This document shows positions 8,882 through 19,579 of a stretch of 64,000 nt of DNA, one piece after another. Both the position numbers and the translations under genes were made by a program. Origin of the DNA: Nocardioides sp. URHA0032 (GTDB lineage: Bacteria; Actinomycetota; Actinomycetes; Propionibacteriales; Nocardioidaceae); assembly GCF_000620645.1 (NCBI RefSeq), contig NZ_JIAV01000001.1, positions 124,001 to 188,000 of the forward strand, read 5' to 3'. The notes beneath the pieces were generated by a model. It was given only the letters and a program-made list of their open reading frames with translations. It was not told the origin of the DNA and ran no database searches. Each line of letters begins with the position of its first letter. Position 1 is the stretch's first letter.

Positions 8882-10203
8882 CCGAAGCCGAACACCGGCG
8901 GCACCACGACGGTCACGGCGACCGCCCACGCGGCGTACACCGGCAGGTACGACGTCTGCCACCGCTCGAGCCGTCCCAGGCCGTGCCGGTGGCGCAGGAA
9001 GCCCCAGCTCAGCCACGCCGACCAGACCAGGTTGACCAGGAGCACCACGTTCAGCCCGAGGGCGGTGACCCGGTTCGCCGACCACCCCCACTCCGCGACC
9101 CGGCTCACCATGGCGACGGCGACGAGCGCGTCGACGAGCAGCGCGACCACGACCAGGCCGAGCTGGAGCGCGTCGAAGATCCCCGGCGGCTCGTCCCGCT
9201 CGCGCGCGGAGAGTGCGTAGAGCACCAAGCCGACCACGAGGACCAGGATCAGGTCCATGACCAGCAGCAGGCTCCGGTCGACCGCGAGGACGCCCGGGCT
9301 GGCGATGAACGCGCCACCGACCGCGACCAGCATCACGACCGTCAGCGGCGTGAACACCTTGGTGAGCACCGGGGCGATGTTCTCGATGACGCCCTGCTTC
9401 GCCTCGACCAGCCAGGCCGCGACCACCACGGCGCCTGCGGCGCCGCAGGGCAGCACGGTCTGCGCCAGCCAGTCGTCGATGGTGACCCCCGCGGCCTCGA
9501 ACGCGCCGGCGCAGAGTCCGACGAGGACGCCGCCGCCCAGCGCGAGCAGCGCGTAGTAGACAACGATCTCGCCGGCGAACCGGATGAAGTCCATCCGTCG
9601 CCGGTCCGAGCGCCAGCGCCCCCCGGCGTACGCGATCCCGACTCCGAGCAGCCACAGCGCGACCGCGGCGTGGATCGCGGCGATCGGGGCCGTGGTGCCG
9701 TCGACGTCGAAGGGGTAGACGTTGAGCAGGACCGCGGTCGCGGCGTACGCCGCGACCGCTGCGCCCACGGTCACGGCCGCGGCCCGGCGCTTGTGCAGGA
9801 AGTAGGCGGTGACGAACGGCAGGACCAGCAGCGCGGCGTTGAGGGCCGCCCGCTCGGGGTTGAGTACGGCCACCGCGAGCCGGACCGCGACCGCCGCGCC
9901 GATGGCGAGCGCGATCGTGAGCCAGAGGTCAGCGCTGGGACGGTACGCCGGCTCCTCGCTCGTGACGAGCTGCTTCCAGAGCCGCTCGGTGTGCTCCTGG
10001 GCGAACTCCTGCGAGACCGCGTCCAGGTTCCCGATCCGCTTCACGGCCACCAGGAACGCCTCGTCGTCCTCCAGTCCGACGGCGACCAGGTCGTTGACCT
10101 GGTCGCGCAGGTGGGCCTCCATCTCGTCCACGTCGCGCGCCGAGATCGCCCGGTGCCGCTCGACGTGGCCGCGCCAGCGACCGATCTCCTGGTCCAGGCT
10201 CAT
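8878..10203 (-). CDS. PadR-linked integral membrane protein with N-terminal HAAS-like domain
   Basis: A 441-residue protein. The first ~75 residues ([20 protein letters not shown] and onward to [18 protein letters not shown]) form a soluble helical domain of the HAAS/'permease prefix' kind that is usually paired with PadR regulators. The rest is mostly hydrophobic, with roughly ten membrane helices. The ATG at 10203 overlaps the stop of the padR gene (ATGA), so both are co-translated. The substrate or signal is unknown; families with this architecture are thought to sense envelope stress or regulate partner transporters. The pair interrupts the usual mutB-meaB adjacency and may have been inserted there. 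The end shares CTAG with mutB. Confidence 0.7.
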   Translation of the reverse strand: MSLDQEIGRWRGHVERHRAISARDVDEMEAHLRDQVNDLVAVGLEDDEAFLVAVKRIGNLDAVSQEFAQEHTERLWKQLVTSEEPAYRPSADLWLTIALAIGAAVAVRLAVAVLNPERAALNAALLVLPFVTAYFLHKRRAAAVTVGAAVAAYAATAVLLNVYPFDVDGTTAPIAAIHAAVALWLLGVGIAYAGGRWRSDRRRMDFIRFAGEIVVYYALLALGGGVLVGLCAGAFEAAGVTIDDWLAQTVLPCGAAGAVVVAAWLVEAKQGVIENIAPVLTKVFTPLTVVMLVAVGGAFIASPGVLAVDRSLLLVMDLILVLVVGLVLYALSARERDEPPGIFDALQLGLVVVALLVDALVAVAMVSRVAEWGWSANRVTALGLNVVLLVNLVWSAWLSWGFLRHRHGLGRLERWQTSYLPVYAAWAVAVTVVVPPVFGFG

Positions 10204-10568
10204 CGGGCACCTCCCAGCGAGACCGCGCGTGCGGGCGCCGGGCCGTCGCGCCAGAGCCGGTCCAGGGTCTCGGTGACCGCGGTCCACTGCCGCTGCTGCT
10301 CGCCGAGCGCGTCCCGGCCGGGTCCCGTGATCGCGTAGTGCTTGCGGCGCCGGCCCTGCTCGGAGACCTGCCAGGCGGCGTCGACGTACCCGAGCCGCTC
10401 GAGCCGGTGGAGCAGCGGGTAGAGCATGCCGTCGGTCCAGGCCAGCCGACCCTGCGAGAGCTCGTGGACGCGCTTGCCGATGGCGTAGCCGTAGGACTCG
10501 CCCTCGACCAGGATGCCGAGCACGAGCGGGGTGGCCGAGGCGGCCACCAGGTCCTTGTCGATGCGCAC
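10200..10568 (-). CDS. PadR-family transcriptional regulator
   Basis: A 122-residue winged-helix repressor. Visible features are the DNA-binding domain near residues 10-75 (LVLGILVEGESYGYAIGKRV, then WTDGMLYPLLHRLERLGYVD, RRRKHYAITGPGRDAL) and a short C-terminal dimerisation helix. PadR proteins usually repress the gene downstream and themselves until a ligand binds. The GTG start at 10568 has GGAGG 6 nt upstream. It is coupled by ATGA to the membrane gene. A cluster of TACCT/AGGTA half-sites lies just upstream and is the likely operator; it also sits in front of the divergent meaB. Confidence 0.88.
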   Translation of the reverse strand: MRIDKDLVAASATPLVLGILVEGESYGYAIGKRVHELSQGRLAWTDGMLYPLLHRLERLGYVDAAWQVSEQGRRRKHYAITGPGRDALGEQQRQWTAVTETLDRLWRDGPAPARAVSLGGAR

Positions 10569-10581
10569 GGGTGCCTCCTGG

Positions 10582-10609
10582 TACCTAGAAGTACGAGGTA
10601 CGCATACCT
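10582..10609. promoter_or_regulatory. Candidate PadR operator (TACCT/AGGTA half-sites)
   Basis: TACCT at 10582-10586, AGGTA at 10596-10600 and TACCT at 10605-10609 form two overlapping inverted repeats; AGGTA-CGCA-TACCT is a clear dyad. They lie 14-41 bp upstream of the padR start and between padR and the divergent meaB. The link to PadR is inferred from position. Confidence 0.5.
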
Positions 10610-10639
10610 TGCACCTCTAGGGGTCGCGATCGCAAGCCC

Positions 10640-10645
10640 TAGACT
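10640..10645 (+). promoter_or_regulatory. Candidate -10 box (TAGACT) for leaderless meaB
   Basis: TAGACT followed by 7 nt and the GTG of meaB. The putative PadR sites lie 31-58 bp upstream, close enough to affect this promoter too. Confidence 0.45.
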
Positions 10646-10652
10646 CGCGGCC

Positions 10653-11618
10653 GTGGCGGACGTGAGCGCGCTCCTCGAGGGCATCCGTGCGGGTCGGCGG
10701 GCCGCGGTCTCCCAGGCGATCACGCTGGTGGAGTCGACCAGGCCCCGGCACCGCGAGCAGGCCCGGGAGCTGCTGGCCGGGATCGAGCAGCGCGAGGCGG
10801 TCCGGGTCGGGATCAGCGGCGTGCCCGGGGTCGGGAAGTCCACGTTCATCGAGGCGCTCGGCACCCGCCTGACCGCCGCCGGCCACCGGGTCGGCGTGCT
10901 CGCTGTCGACCCGTCCAGCGTGCGCACGGGCGGGTCGGTGCTCGGCGACAAGACCCGGATGGCCCGGCTGGCCACCGATCCGGCCGCCTTCGTCCGGCCC
11001 TCGCCGAGCGCCGGCACGCTCGGTGGCGTGGCGCGGGCGACCGTGCAGGCGATGGCCGTGCTGGAGGCGTCGGCGTACGACGTCGTGCTGGTCGAGACCG
11101 TGGGCGTCGGCCAGTCCGAGGTGACCGTGGCGGGGATGGTCGACACCTTCCTCTTCCTGACCCTCGCGCGCACCGGGGACCAGCTCCAGGGGATCAAGAA
11201 GGGCATCCTGGAGATCTCCGACGTCATCGCGGTGAACAAGGCCGACGGCGACCGCCTCCAGGAGGCCCGGGTGGCCGCCCGGGACCTGGCCGGGGCGTTG
11301 CGGATGGTCCGCGGCAGGGGGGAGTGGGCGCCGCCGGTGGTGACCTGCTCCGCCCTGGAGGACGACGGCGTCGACGACGTGTGGGACCGGGTGCTCGAGC
11401 ACCGCCACCACCTCGGAGCCGAGGGCCTGGCCCGCAAGCGTGCGGCGCAGCAGCTCGACTTCACCTGGGCGCTGGTCCGCGACGAGCTCGAGCAGCGGCT
11501 CCGGCACTCGTCCGCCGTCCGCGCGATCCGCACCGAGCTGAGCGAGGCCGTGCTGTCCGGCGAGCTGCCCGCGACCGTCGCCGCCGACCGGATCCTCCAG
11601 GCCTACGACGCCGGCTGA
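10653..11618 (+). CDS. meaB: Methylmalonyl-CoA mutase-associated GTPase MeaB
   Basis: G3E-family GTPase that guards methylmalonyl-CoA mutase: it gates cofactor loading and helps replace damaged cobalamin. The 321-residue protein has the P-loop GVPGVGKST at residues 56-64, the DPSS switch segment followed by GDKTRM, VETVGVGQSEV (Walker B region) and the base-recognition motif NKAD. I chose GTG 10653 because it follows a leaderless-type promoter and gives the family N-terminus (ADVSALLEGIRAGRRAAVSQ). Its partner genes mutAB lie just upstream on the same strand, separated by the padR pair. Confidence 0.95.
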   Translation: MADVSALLEGIRAGRRAAVSQAITLVESTRPRHREQARELLAGIEQREAVRVGISGVPGVGKSTFIEALGTRLTAAGHRVGVLAVDPSSVRTGGSVLGDKTRMARLATDPAAFVRPSPSAGTLGGVARATVQAMAVLEASAYDVVLVETVGVGQSEVTVAGMVDTFLFLTLARTGDQLQGIKKGILEISDVIAVNKADGDRLQEARVAARDLAGALRMVRGRGEWAPPVVTCSALEDDGVDDVWDRVLEHRHHLGAEGLARKRAAQQLDFTWALVRDELEQRLRHSSAVRAIRTELSEAVLSGELPATVAADRILQAYDAG

Positions 11619-11771
11619 CCGGGCCGATCGGTCTGGACCACTCCGGCCGATTTCCGGCTTCCGACGGACCCGTCCGCATATCCCGCGTATCAGGGACCCA
11701 TGCCCCGTGCTCTTGGGACACCGGGCCGCCAAGACTGGCGACCTCATCGTGAACACCTACGGAGGAAGCAC

Positions 11772-12851
11772 ATGCGTCGAACCCCCCTGATCCCGCTGGC
11801 GGCAGCAGCGTTCTCGCTCGTGGCCACCGCGTTCGCCCCCGCGGCGAACGCTGCCGACCCGGACACCCTCGCCGACGGCCTCGTCTCGCCGCTCACGCTC
11901 GCCGTCGCGGCCGACGGCACCGTGTACGTGACGGAGAACAACAAGTCCGTCCTCGACAAGATCACCCCTGGCGGCGAGGCGACCCCGATCTACGCCGACG
12001 AGGCCCAGCGCGAGGTCGGCGGCGTGTCGGTGTCCGGCGACGTGGTCACGTTCACCACGACCGGTTTCCACGACTCACGCGTGTACACCCTGACGCCGAA
12101 CGGCGACGGGTACGACCAGGCCGAGATCGCGAACACGTGGGCCTACGAGAAGGCCCACAACCCCGACGGCAACCGGACCTACGGCATCAGCGGACTCTCG
12201 AGGTCCTGCAAGCACCGCATCCCGAAGGACGTGCGTCCCTTCGTGGTCAGGTACCACGGCATCAAGGACTCCCACCCGTACGCGACGGCCGTGGTCGGTG
12301 CGACGACCTACGTCGCCGACGCCGCCGGCAACGCCATCCTCGCGGTCGACGCGACCGGCATCAGGACCGTCGCGGTGCTCCCCGCGGTCAAGGTCACGGT
12401 CAACAAGAAGCTGCGCAAGGGGCTGGGGCTGCCGAAGTGCACGCACGGCAGGACCTTCAAGGGCGAGCCGGTCCCGACCGACGTCGAGCTCGGGCCTGAC
12501 GGCAAGCTCTACGTGACCACCCTGGGCGGCGGCCTCGGCGAGTTCCTGCCGGTCGGCGCCGTCTACCAGGTCGACCCGGCCACCGGGGCGGTCGCGTCGC
12601 AGGGCAGTGGGCTCTTCGGGCCTGTCGGCCTGGCGATCAGTCCCACCGGTACGGCGTACATCTCGCAGCTGTTCGCCGGCAACGTCCTGGCGAAGCCGCT
12701 CGGCGGGGACCCGTCGGTGTTCACCGAGGTCTCCGGTGGTCCCGGCGGCGTGGAGCTGAACGGCACGGACCTGTACGCGACCGACACCGACCTGCGCGGC
12801 AACCCGGACGACCCGCACGGCAAGGTCCTGAAGTTCTCGACGGTCGGCTGA
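11772..12851 (+). CDS. Secreted ScyD/ScyE-like beta-propeller protein
   Basis: A 359-residue exported protein. It begins with a signal peptide (MRRTPLIPLAAAAFSLVATA, cleavage probably after the PAANA near residue 27). The remainder is a set of propeller blades of the form 'LAVAADGTVYVTENN', 'ELGPDGKLYVTTLG', 'LAISPTGTAYISQLFAGNV', as in NHL/SMP-30-like and ScyD/ScyE-family proteins. No catalytic motif is obvious. The ATG at 11772 has GGAGG 6 nt upstream. It stands alone, between meaB and a strong terminator hairpin. Ligand and role are unknown. Confidence 0.75.
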   Translation: MRRTPLIPLAAAAFSLVATAFAPAANAADPDTLADGLVSPLTLAVAADGTVYVTENNKSVLDKITPGGEATPIYADEAQREVGGVSVSGDVVTFTTTGFHDSRVYTLTPNGDGYDQAEIANTWAYEKAHNPDGNRTYGISGLSRSCKHRIPKDVRPFVVRYHGIKDSHPYATAVVGATTYVADAAGNAILAVDATGIRTVAVLPAVKVTVNKKLRKGLGLPKCTHGRTFKGEPVPTDVELGPDGKLYVTTLGGGLGEFLPVGAVYQVDPATGAVASQGSGLFGPVGLAISPTGTAYISQLFAGNVLAKPLGGDPSVFTEVSGGPGGVELNGTDLYATDTDLRGNPDDPHGKVLKFSTVG

Positions 12852-12875
12852 CCGCCGGCTGACGCCAGTCGGAAC

Positions 12876-12914
12876 GCGGTGCGGGCCCGAGTCGATGGAC
12901 GGGGCCCGCACCGC
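12876..12914. terminator. Perfect 13-bp hairpin terminator
   Basis: GCGGTGCGGGCCC and its exact complement GGGCCCGCACCGC enclose a 13-nt loop, 25 bp after the propeller gene and just before the next promoter. There is no T-run, which is common for actinobacterial terminators. Confidence 0.7.
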
Positions 12915-12929
12915 CACTCCCGGGTGAAC

Positions 12930-12935
12930 TAGGCT
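12930..12935 (+). promoter_or_regulatory. Candidate -10 box (TAGGCT), leaderless amidohydrolase
   Basis: TAGGCT followed by 7 nt and the ATG at 12943, with no ribosome site. Confidence 0.45.
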
Positions 12936-12942
12936 CGACCCG

Positions 12943-14142
12943 ATGCCTGAGGTCCCCGATGCCGGTGCGGTGGTCGACGCCGCCGTGGAGGAGTGCGCCG
13001 GCGAGCTGATCGCGCTGCGCCGCGACCTGCACGCCCACCCCGAGCTGTCATGGCGGGAGATCCGCACCACGGCGCTCGTGGAGTCCTGGCTCGGCCGGCA
13101 CGGCTGGCGGGTGACGCAGCTGCCGCGCACCGGCCTGGTCGCCGAGATCGGCGAGACCGGCCCCGTCGTCGCGCTGCGCGCCGACCTGGACGCGCTGCCC
13201 GTGCCCGACCTCACCGACGACCCGTGGTCGAGCACCGTCGAGGGCGTCACGCACGCTTGCGGCCACGACGTGCACACCGCGGCGCTGGTCGGCGCCGCCG
13301 TCGCGCTCGGCTCCGTCCACGACCGGGGCCTGCTGCCCGGCCGGGTCCGGCTGCTGTTCCAGCCGGCCGAGGAGGTGATGCCCGGCGGGGCGTTGTCCCT
13401 CATCGAGCAGGGCGCCCTCGCCGACGTGGAGCGGATCTTCGGACTGCACTGCGACCCGAGCCTGGACGTCGGCAAGGTCGGGCTGAGGGAGGGCCCGATG
13501 ACCGGCGCCGCGGACCACCTCGAGGTCACCCTGAGCGGTTCGGGCGGGCACACGTCGCGTCCGCACCTGACCGAGGACCTCACCTACGCCCTCGCCAAGG
13601 TCGTCACCGAGCTGCCCGCGATCCTGTCCCGTCGGCTGGACCCGCGGGCCGGCGTCAGCGTGGTGTGGGGCATCGTCGAGGCGGGCTCCGCCCACAACGT
13701 GATCCCGGCGACCGGGCGCATCGGCGGCACCGTGCGGATGCTCGACGCGGTGGCCTGGTCGGAGGCGGAGAAGCTGGTGCCGGTGCTGGTCGAGCAGATC
13801 GTGGCGCCGTACGGCGTCGTCGCGCAGGTCGACTACCAGCGCGGTGTGCCCCCGGTGGTGAACGACGTGGAGTCGATCGTGCTGCTCGGCCACGCGGTCG
13901 AGCGGGTGGTCGGCACGCGTGGGCACGTCCCCACCCAGCAGAGCCTCGGGGGCGAGGACTTCGGCTGGTACCTCGACCGCGTGGCGGGAGCGATGGGGCG
14001 CCTCGGCACCCGCACGCCCGGCGGCCCGGTCTACGACCTCCACCAGGGCAACCTGCAGGTCGACGAGCGCGCCGTCGCGATCGGCGCGAAGGTGCTCGCG
14101 CACGCCGGGGTCGCCGCGCTGGCCCGACCGGCAGACCGCTAG
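12943..14142 (+). CDS. M20D-family metal-dependent amidohydrolase
   Basis: Zinc or manganese aminoacylase/carboxypeptidase of the AbgB/HipO/IAA-amino acid hydrolase group, which splits N-acyl amino acids. Over 399 residues the motifs are LHAHPELSWRE (near 27), ALRADLDALPV with the metal-site Asp, THACGHDVHTA (metal Cys/His), FQPAEEVMPGG with the catalytic Glu pair, LHCDPSLDVGKVG, the dimerisation domain containing GGHTSRPH, and LGGEDFGWYL near the end. The substrate cannot be read from the sequence. It sits next to the convergent nucleoside transporter operon, and the two share a CTAG stop. Confidence 0.88.
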   Translation: MPEVPDAGAVVDAAVEECAGELIALRRDLHAHPELSWREIRTTALVESWLGRHGWRVTQLPRTGLVAEIGETGPVVALRADLDALPVPDLTDDPWSSTVEGVTHACGHDVHTAALVGAAVALGSVHDRGLLPGRVRLLFQPAEEVMPGGALSLIEQGALADVERIFGLHCDPSLDVGKVGLREGPMTGAADHLEVTLSGSGGHTSRPHLTEDLTYALAKVVTELPAILSRRLDPRAGVSVVWGIVEAGSAHNVIPATGRIGGTVRMLDAVAWSEAEKLVPVLVEQIVAPYGVVAQVDYQRGVPPVVNDVESIVLLGHAVERVVGTRGHVPTQQSLGGEDFGWYLDRVAGAMGRLGTRTPGGPVYDLHQGNLQVDERAVAIGAKVLAHAGVAALARPADR

Positions 14143-15427
14143 CCCTTGCGGTAGGGGATGCCGTCCGCCGCCGGCGGCCGGGAGCGTCCGACCAGTCCGG
14201 CGACCGCGAAGATCGTCACGACGTACGGCAGCATCAGCATGAACTGGCTGGGCACCGGCGACCCGATCACGGACAGCACGCCCTGCAGGTTCGACGCGAA
14301 GCCGAACAGCAGCGCGGCCAGCGTGGCTCGGATCGGGTCCCACTTGCCGAAGATGACCGCGGCGAGCGCGATGTACCCGGCGCCTCCGGTCATCTCCCGG
14401 TTGAACTGGGGGACGGAGACCAGGGTGTAGAACGCGCCGCCCACGCCGGCGACCGCGCCGGCGATCAGGATCGTGCGGTAGCGGGTCCGGTTGACCTTGA
14501 TGCCGACGGTGTCGGCGGCCTTGGGGTGCTCGCCGACGGCGCGCACGCGCAGGCCCCACTTGCTGCGGTACAGCGACCAGGTCACCAGGGCGACGGCCAC
14601 GTAGAGCAGGTAGACGATCACCGTCTGGCGGAAGAAGATCGGGCCGACCAACGGGATGTCGCCGAGCACCGGGATCGGGATCGCCTTGAAGTGCGGTGGG
14701 GCGTTCAGCGAGGCTGCGTTCGGCGCGAGCACCTGCGTGAACATGAAGCTCGTGAGGCCGAGCACGAGCACGTTGAGGACGACGCCGACGATAACCTGGT
14801 CGACGAAGTAGGTGATCGCGAACAGGCCGAGGATCAGCGCCACCAGCACGCCGGCCGCGCTGGCGGCCACGAGACCGGCCCAGGCGGAGTCGAGGACCGA
14901 CGCGACCATCGCGGCGGCGAACGCGCCGGCCAGGAGCTGGCCCTCGATGGCGATGTTGACGACGCCGGAGCGCTCACCGAGGACACCACCGAGAGCGCCG
15001 AACACCAGGGGTACGGCGAGCGCCAGCGACCCGGAGAGGAGGCCGACGAGAGGGATCGTCCCGCCCGTGGCGGCCCAGGTGAGGAACCCGAACACCCAGG
15101 CCACCGAGTAGACGACGACCAGCCACAGCGGCGTGGCCCGGTGACGGCGGTACAGCACGACCGACCAGGCGGCGCAGAGGCCGCAGACGACCACGACGAT
15201 CCAGGCGGTCAGGGTCGAGGGGACCGTCACGGTCGGCAGCTGCGCGAAGTCGCTCGGGACGGCCAGCCGGTAGGTGGTGTCGCCCGACTTCGGCCAGATC
15301 GCCACGATCGCCAGCAGGAGCAGGGCGAGGGTGCTCAGGAGCACCGGTGTCTTCTTCTCGATCACAGTGGTGACGCCCGCCAGCGGAGTCTCGTGGATCG
15401 GGATGCTGGCCTCACCGGTGGTGGTGC

Positions 15428-15431
<4 letters not shown>
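14139..15431 (-). CDS. Nucleoside ABC transporter permease (second subunit)
   Basis: Inner-membrane permease of the BMP-type (RnsD/NupQ/YufQ-like) nucleoside importer. The 430-residue protein has about ten hydrophobic helices and the family segment GGVLGERSGVVNIAIEGQLL, then EHPKAADTVGIKVNRTRYRT near the cytoplasmic coupling loop, and GGAGYIALAAVIFGKWDPIR. The ~130-residue N-terminal extension carrying extra helices is typical of actinobacterial members. GTG 15431 overlaps the stop of the preceding permease gene (GTGA). It is the last gene of the four-gene transporter operon and ends on a CTAG shared with the amidohydrolase. Confidence 0.9.
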
Positions 15432-16651
<1,220 letters not shown>

Positions 16652-16718
16652 GCGGGGTCCCCTCGGAAGTGTGGGCTGGAGGAGCGAAGCGGGGGAAGCC
16701 CGCAGTTTCGTGGGGTGT

Positions 16719-18233
16719 TCATGCGATCGCCCCTTCCGGACGCTCTCCGGTCATCATCAGTCCGAGCACCTCTCTGGGTGTGTCGCCGGGGACGATGCCG
16801 ACCACCCGACCCCGGTAGAGCACCATGATCCGGTCGGCCAGGGCCGCCACCTCGTCCAGCTCGGTGGAGACCACCAGGACGGCGACGCCGGCGTCGCGGC
16901 CGGCCACGATCTGCTTGTGGATGAACTCGATCGAGCCGACGTCGACGCCGCGCGTCGGTTGGGCCGCGACGAGGAGCTTGATGTCCCGGGAGAGCTCGCG
17001 GGCCACCACGACCTTCTGCTGGTTGCCGCCGGACAGCTCCTCGGCGAGCGAGGTCACCCCGGCGGCGCGCACGTCGTACTCGCGCACCTTCTCCTCGGCG
17101 AACTTCTCCAGCTCGTCCAGCACGAGCGACCCCCGGCGGACGAACGGCCCGCTGTGGCTGCGGTTCAGCATGAGGTTCTCGGCGATGGTGAACTCACCGA
17201 CCAGGCCCTCGACCTGCCGGTCCTCGGGGATGAAGCCGACGCCGGAGTCGAGCACGTGGCGGACCGAGCGGCCGACCAGCTCCTCGCCGTCGAGGCGGAT
17301 GGACCCCTGGACGTGGTCCTGGAGCCCCATCAGGGCCTCGGTGAGCTCGGTCTGGCCGTTGCCCTGGACGCCGGCGACCGCGAGGATCTCGCCGGTCCGG
17401 ATCGAGAAGCTGACGTCGTCGACGTGGACGCGTCCCGCGTCGTCGAAGACCCGGAGGCGGTCGACGACGAGCAGCTCGTCGCCCGGCGTGGCCGGGTCCT
17501 TGTGGACCGTCAGCTCGACCGGACGGCCGACCATCAGCGAGGCGAGCTCGGCGTTGCTCGCGGTGGGCTCGGCCTGGCCCACGACCTTGCCGAGCCGGAT
17601 CACCGTGATCTTGTCGGCGACCGCCCGCACCTCGCGCAGCTTGTGGGTGATGAAGACGATGGCCTTCCCGGCCTCCTTGAGCTCACGCATGATCTGCATC
17701 AGCTCGTCGGTCTCCTGCGGCGTCAGCACGGCGGTGGGCTCGTCGAGCACCAGCACCTGGGCGTCGCGCGACAGGGCCTTGATGATCTCGACGCGCTGTT
17801 GGACGCCGACGGGGAGGTCCTCGACGAGCGCGTCGGGGTTCACGTCGAACCCGAACTGGTCGGAGATCTCCTTGACCCGGCGGCGGGCCGCGTCGAGGTC
17901 GAGGGAGCCCGCGAAGCCGGTCGACTCGTTGCCGAGCATGACGTTCTCGGCGACGGTGAAGACCGGGATCAGCATGAAGTGCTGGTGGACCATGCCGATG
18001 CCGGCGGCGATCGCGTCGCCGGGACCCGAGAAGTGCTGGACGGCGCCGTCGAGCTCGATCTCACCCTCGTCGGCCTGGTAGAGGCCGTAGAGGACGTTCA
18101 TCAGCGTGGACTTGCCCGCGCCGTTCTCGCCGAGGAGGGCGTGGATCTCGCCGGGTTCGACGGTGAGGGAGATGGCGTCGTTGGCGACCAGCGTGCCGAA
18201 CCGCTTCGTGATGCCGCGGAGGACGAGCTTCAT
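16719..18233 (-). CDS. Nucleoside ABC transporter ATP-binding protein
   Basis: Energises the importer. It has 504 residues and two tandem ATPase domains, as in sugar/BMP importers. Domain 1 has the Walker A GENGAGKST (near residue 36), the signature variant LPVGVQQRVEI, and the Walker B LVLDEPTAVL. Domain 2, from about residue 260, has a changed Walker A (GVQGNGQTEL) with a standard signature LSGGNQQKVVVARELS. Loss of the P-loop lysine in domain 2 is usual for this family. It lies 112 bp downstream of the binding-protein gene, with a strong hairpin between them, so it may be made at a lower level than the lipoprotein. Confidence 0.93.
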   Translation of the reverse strand: MKLVLRGITKRFGTLVANDAISLTVEPGEIHALLGENGAGKSTLMNVLYGLYQADEGEIELDGAVQHFSGPGDAIAAGIGMVHQHFMLIPVFTVAENVMLGNESTGFAGSLDLDAARRRVKEISDQFGFDVNPDALVEDLPVGVQQRVEIIKALSRDAQVLVLDEPTAVLTPQETDELMQIMRELKEAGKAIVFITHKLREVRAVADKITVIRLGKVVGQAEPTASNAELASLMVGRPVELTVHKDPATPGDELLVVDRLRVFDDAGRVHVDDVSFSIRTGEILAVAGVQGNGQTELTEALMGLQDHVQGSIRLDGEELVGRSVRHVLDSGVGFIPEDRQVEGLVGEFTIAENLMLNRSHSGPFVRRGSLVLDELEKFAEEKVREYDVRAAGVTSLAEELSGGNQQKVVVARELSRDIKLLVAAQPTRGVDVGSIEFIHKQIVAGRDAGVAVLVVSTELDEVAALADRIMVLYRGRVVGIVPGDTPREVLGLMMTGERPEGAIA

Positions 18234-18274
18234 GGGACGGGATCCTAGTGGCGTGGGGGCGTAGGAGTGCGAGA

Positions 18275-18306
18275 AGGGGAAGGTCGGCGTGAGCCGACCT
18301 TCCCCT
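18275..18306. terminator. 14-bp hairpin between binding protein and ATPase genes
   Basis: AGGGGAAGGTCGGC, loop GTGA, GCCGACCTTCCCCT: a perfect 14-bp stem 40 nt after the lipoprotein stop on the minus strand. It is placed to terminate most transcripts after the binding-protein gene while some read through into the transporter genes. Confidence 0.7.
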
Positions 18307-18345
18307 CTCGGTGGGACTGTTCGTACTACCGGGTCAGAGCCGGGA

Positions 18346-19473
18346 TCAGGACGGGTTCAGGTAGGAGTTCACCGGGATGGAGCCGTCGATGATCCCCTTC
18401 TTAATGTCGTCCAGCTTGCCCTGCAGGCCCGGGTCGACCTTGCTGTCGAAGTTGTGGAACGGCGCGATGCCGACGCCGTCGTTCTCGAGCGTGCCGACGT
18501 ACGGGCTGAAGTCGAAGTTGTCGGGGTCCTTCTGCGCGGACATGATCGCCTCGTAGGTCGAGACCTTCATGTTCTTCATGATCGACGTCAGCACGACGTC
18601 CTGCGTGGTCGGGTCGGTCTCGAACAGGTCGGCGTCGACGCCGATCATCGCGATGTCCTTGCCGGAGTCGCCGATGGCGGTGACGGCGCCCTGGTAGATC
18701 GGGCCACCGACCGGCAGGATCACGTCGGCGTCCTGGTCGATGATCTGCTTGGCGGTGTTCGTCGCCTTCTCGTTGGCCTCGAAGCCACCGGTGAAGGAGC
18801 CGTTCTTGCCGTCCCAGCCGACGACCTTGACGTCCTTGCCGTTCTCCTGGCTGTAGTAGTCGGCGCCCTGCTTGAAGCCGTCCATGAAGATGGTGACGGT
18901 CGGGTACGGCTGGCCGCCGTAGGTGCCGACGACGCCGGTCTTGCTGTAGTCAGCCGCGGCGTAGCCCGCGAGGAACGCGGCCTGTGCGGTGTCGTAGAGC
19001 AGCGGCTTGATGTTCGGCTCGTCGGCCTTGCCGTCGAACGTCTGGCCGTCGTCGCCACCGTCGGCGGCGTCGTCGATGAGGACGAACTTGATGTCCGGGT
19101 TGGCCTTGGCGGCGTCCTTGGTCGCGGCCGCGAGGTTGAAGCCGACGGTCACGATGACGTCGCAGTTCTGGGAGACCAGGTTGTCGATGTTCGGCGCGTA
19201 GTCCGCGTCGCTGTTGGACTCGACGGCCTTGAAGTCGGTGCCGAGCTCGTCCGCGGCCTGCTTCACGCCCTCGTAGCTCAGCTGGTTGAACGACTTGTCG
19301 TCGAAGCCGCCCGCATCGGAGACGATGCAGGGCAGGAAGTCCGACGCCGCGCTGGTGCTGCCGCCGTCGCTGCCGCCACTGGACTCGTCCGGTGCGCTGC
19401 CACATGCCGCCAGCATGGTCGCGGCCACCAGGGCGGCAACGCCGCCGCCTGCGGCCTTCCTCAACTTGTTCAC
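18346..19473 (-). CDS. bmpA: BMP-family nucleoside-binding lipoprotein
   Basis: Extracellular substrate-binding protein of the nucleoside importer. It has 375 residues. The lipobox ATMLAAC places the lipidated Cys at residue 24, after a short basic signal. A Ser/Gly-rich linker follows, then the periplasmic-binding fold with BMP-family motifs DDKSFNQLSYEGVKQA, NCDVIVTVGF and ILPVGGPIYQGAVTAIGD. The GTG start has GGAGG 6 nt upstream. It is the first gene of the operon, divergent from cytidine deaminase, and separated from the ATPase gene by a terminator-like hairpin. Nucleoside specificity is inferred from the family and from the salvage enzymes alongside. Confidence 0.93.
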   Translation of the reverse strand: MNKLRKAAGGGVAALVAATMLAACGSAPDESSGGSDGGSTSAASDFLPCIVSDAGGFDDKSFNQLSYEGVKQAADELGTDFKAVESNSDADYAPNIDNLVSQNCDVIVTVGFNLAAATKDAAKANPDIKFVLIDDAADGGDDGQTFDGKADEPNIKPLLYDTAQAAFLAGYAAADYSKTGVVGTYGGQPYPTVTIFMDGFKQGADYYSQENGKDVKVVGWDGKNGSFTGGFEANEKATNTAKQIIDQDADVILPVGGPIYQGAVTAIGDSGKDIAMIGVDADLFETDPTTQDVVLTSIMKNMKVSTYEAIMSAQKDPDNFDFSPYVGTLENDGVGIAPFHNFDSKVDPGLQGKLDDIKKGIIDGSIPVNSYLNPS

Positions 19474-19579
19474 TATTGCCTCCAGAATCTTCGCCCGTCG
19501 GATACGGCGCGACAGTCGGTCACCGTACCGTCCATCGTCGTGTCAGCCAGCCGTTACGCGGGAAAGATTGTGTAACGGT

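Noticed and set aside
6611..9655. A 1014-codon open frame on the minus strand
   Set aside because: It mirrors mutB and the PadR-linked membrane gene, and its composition is that of an antisense frame.
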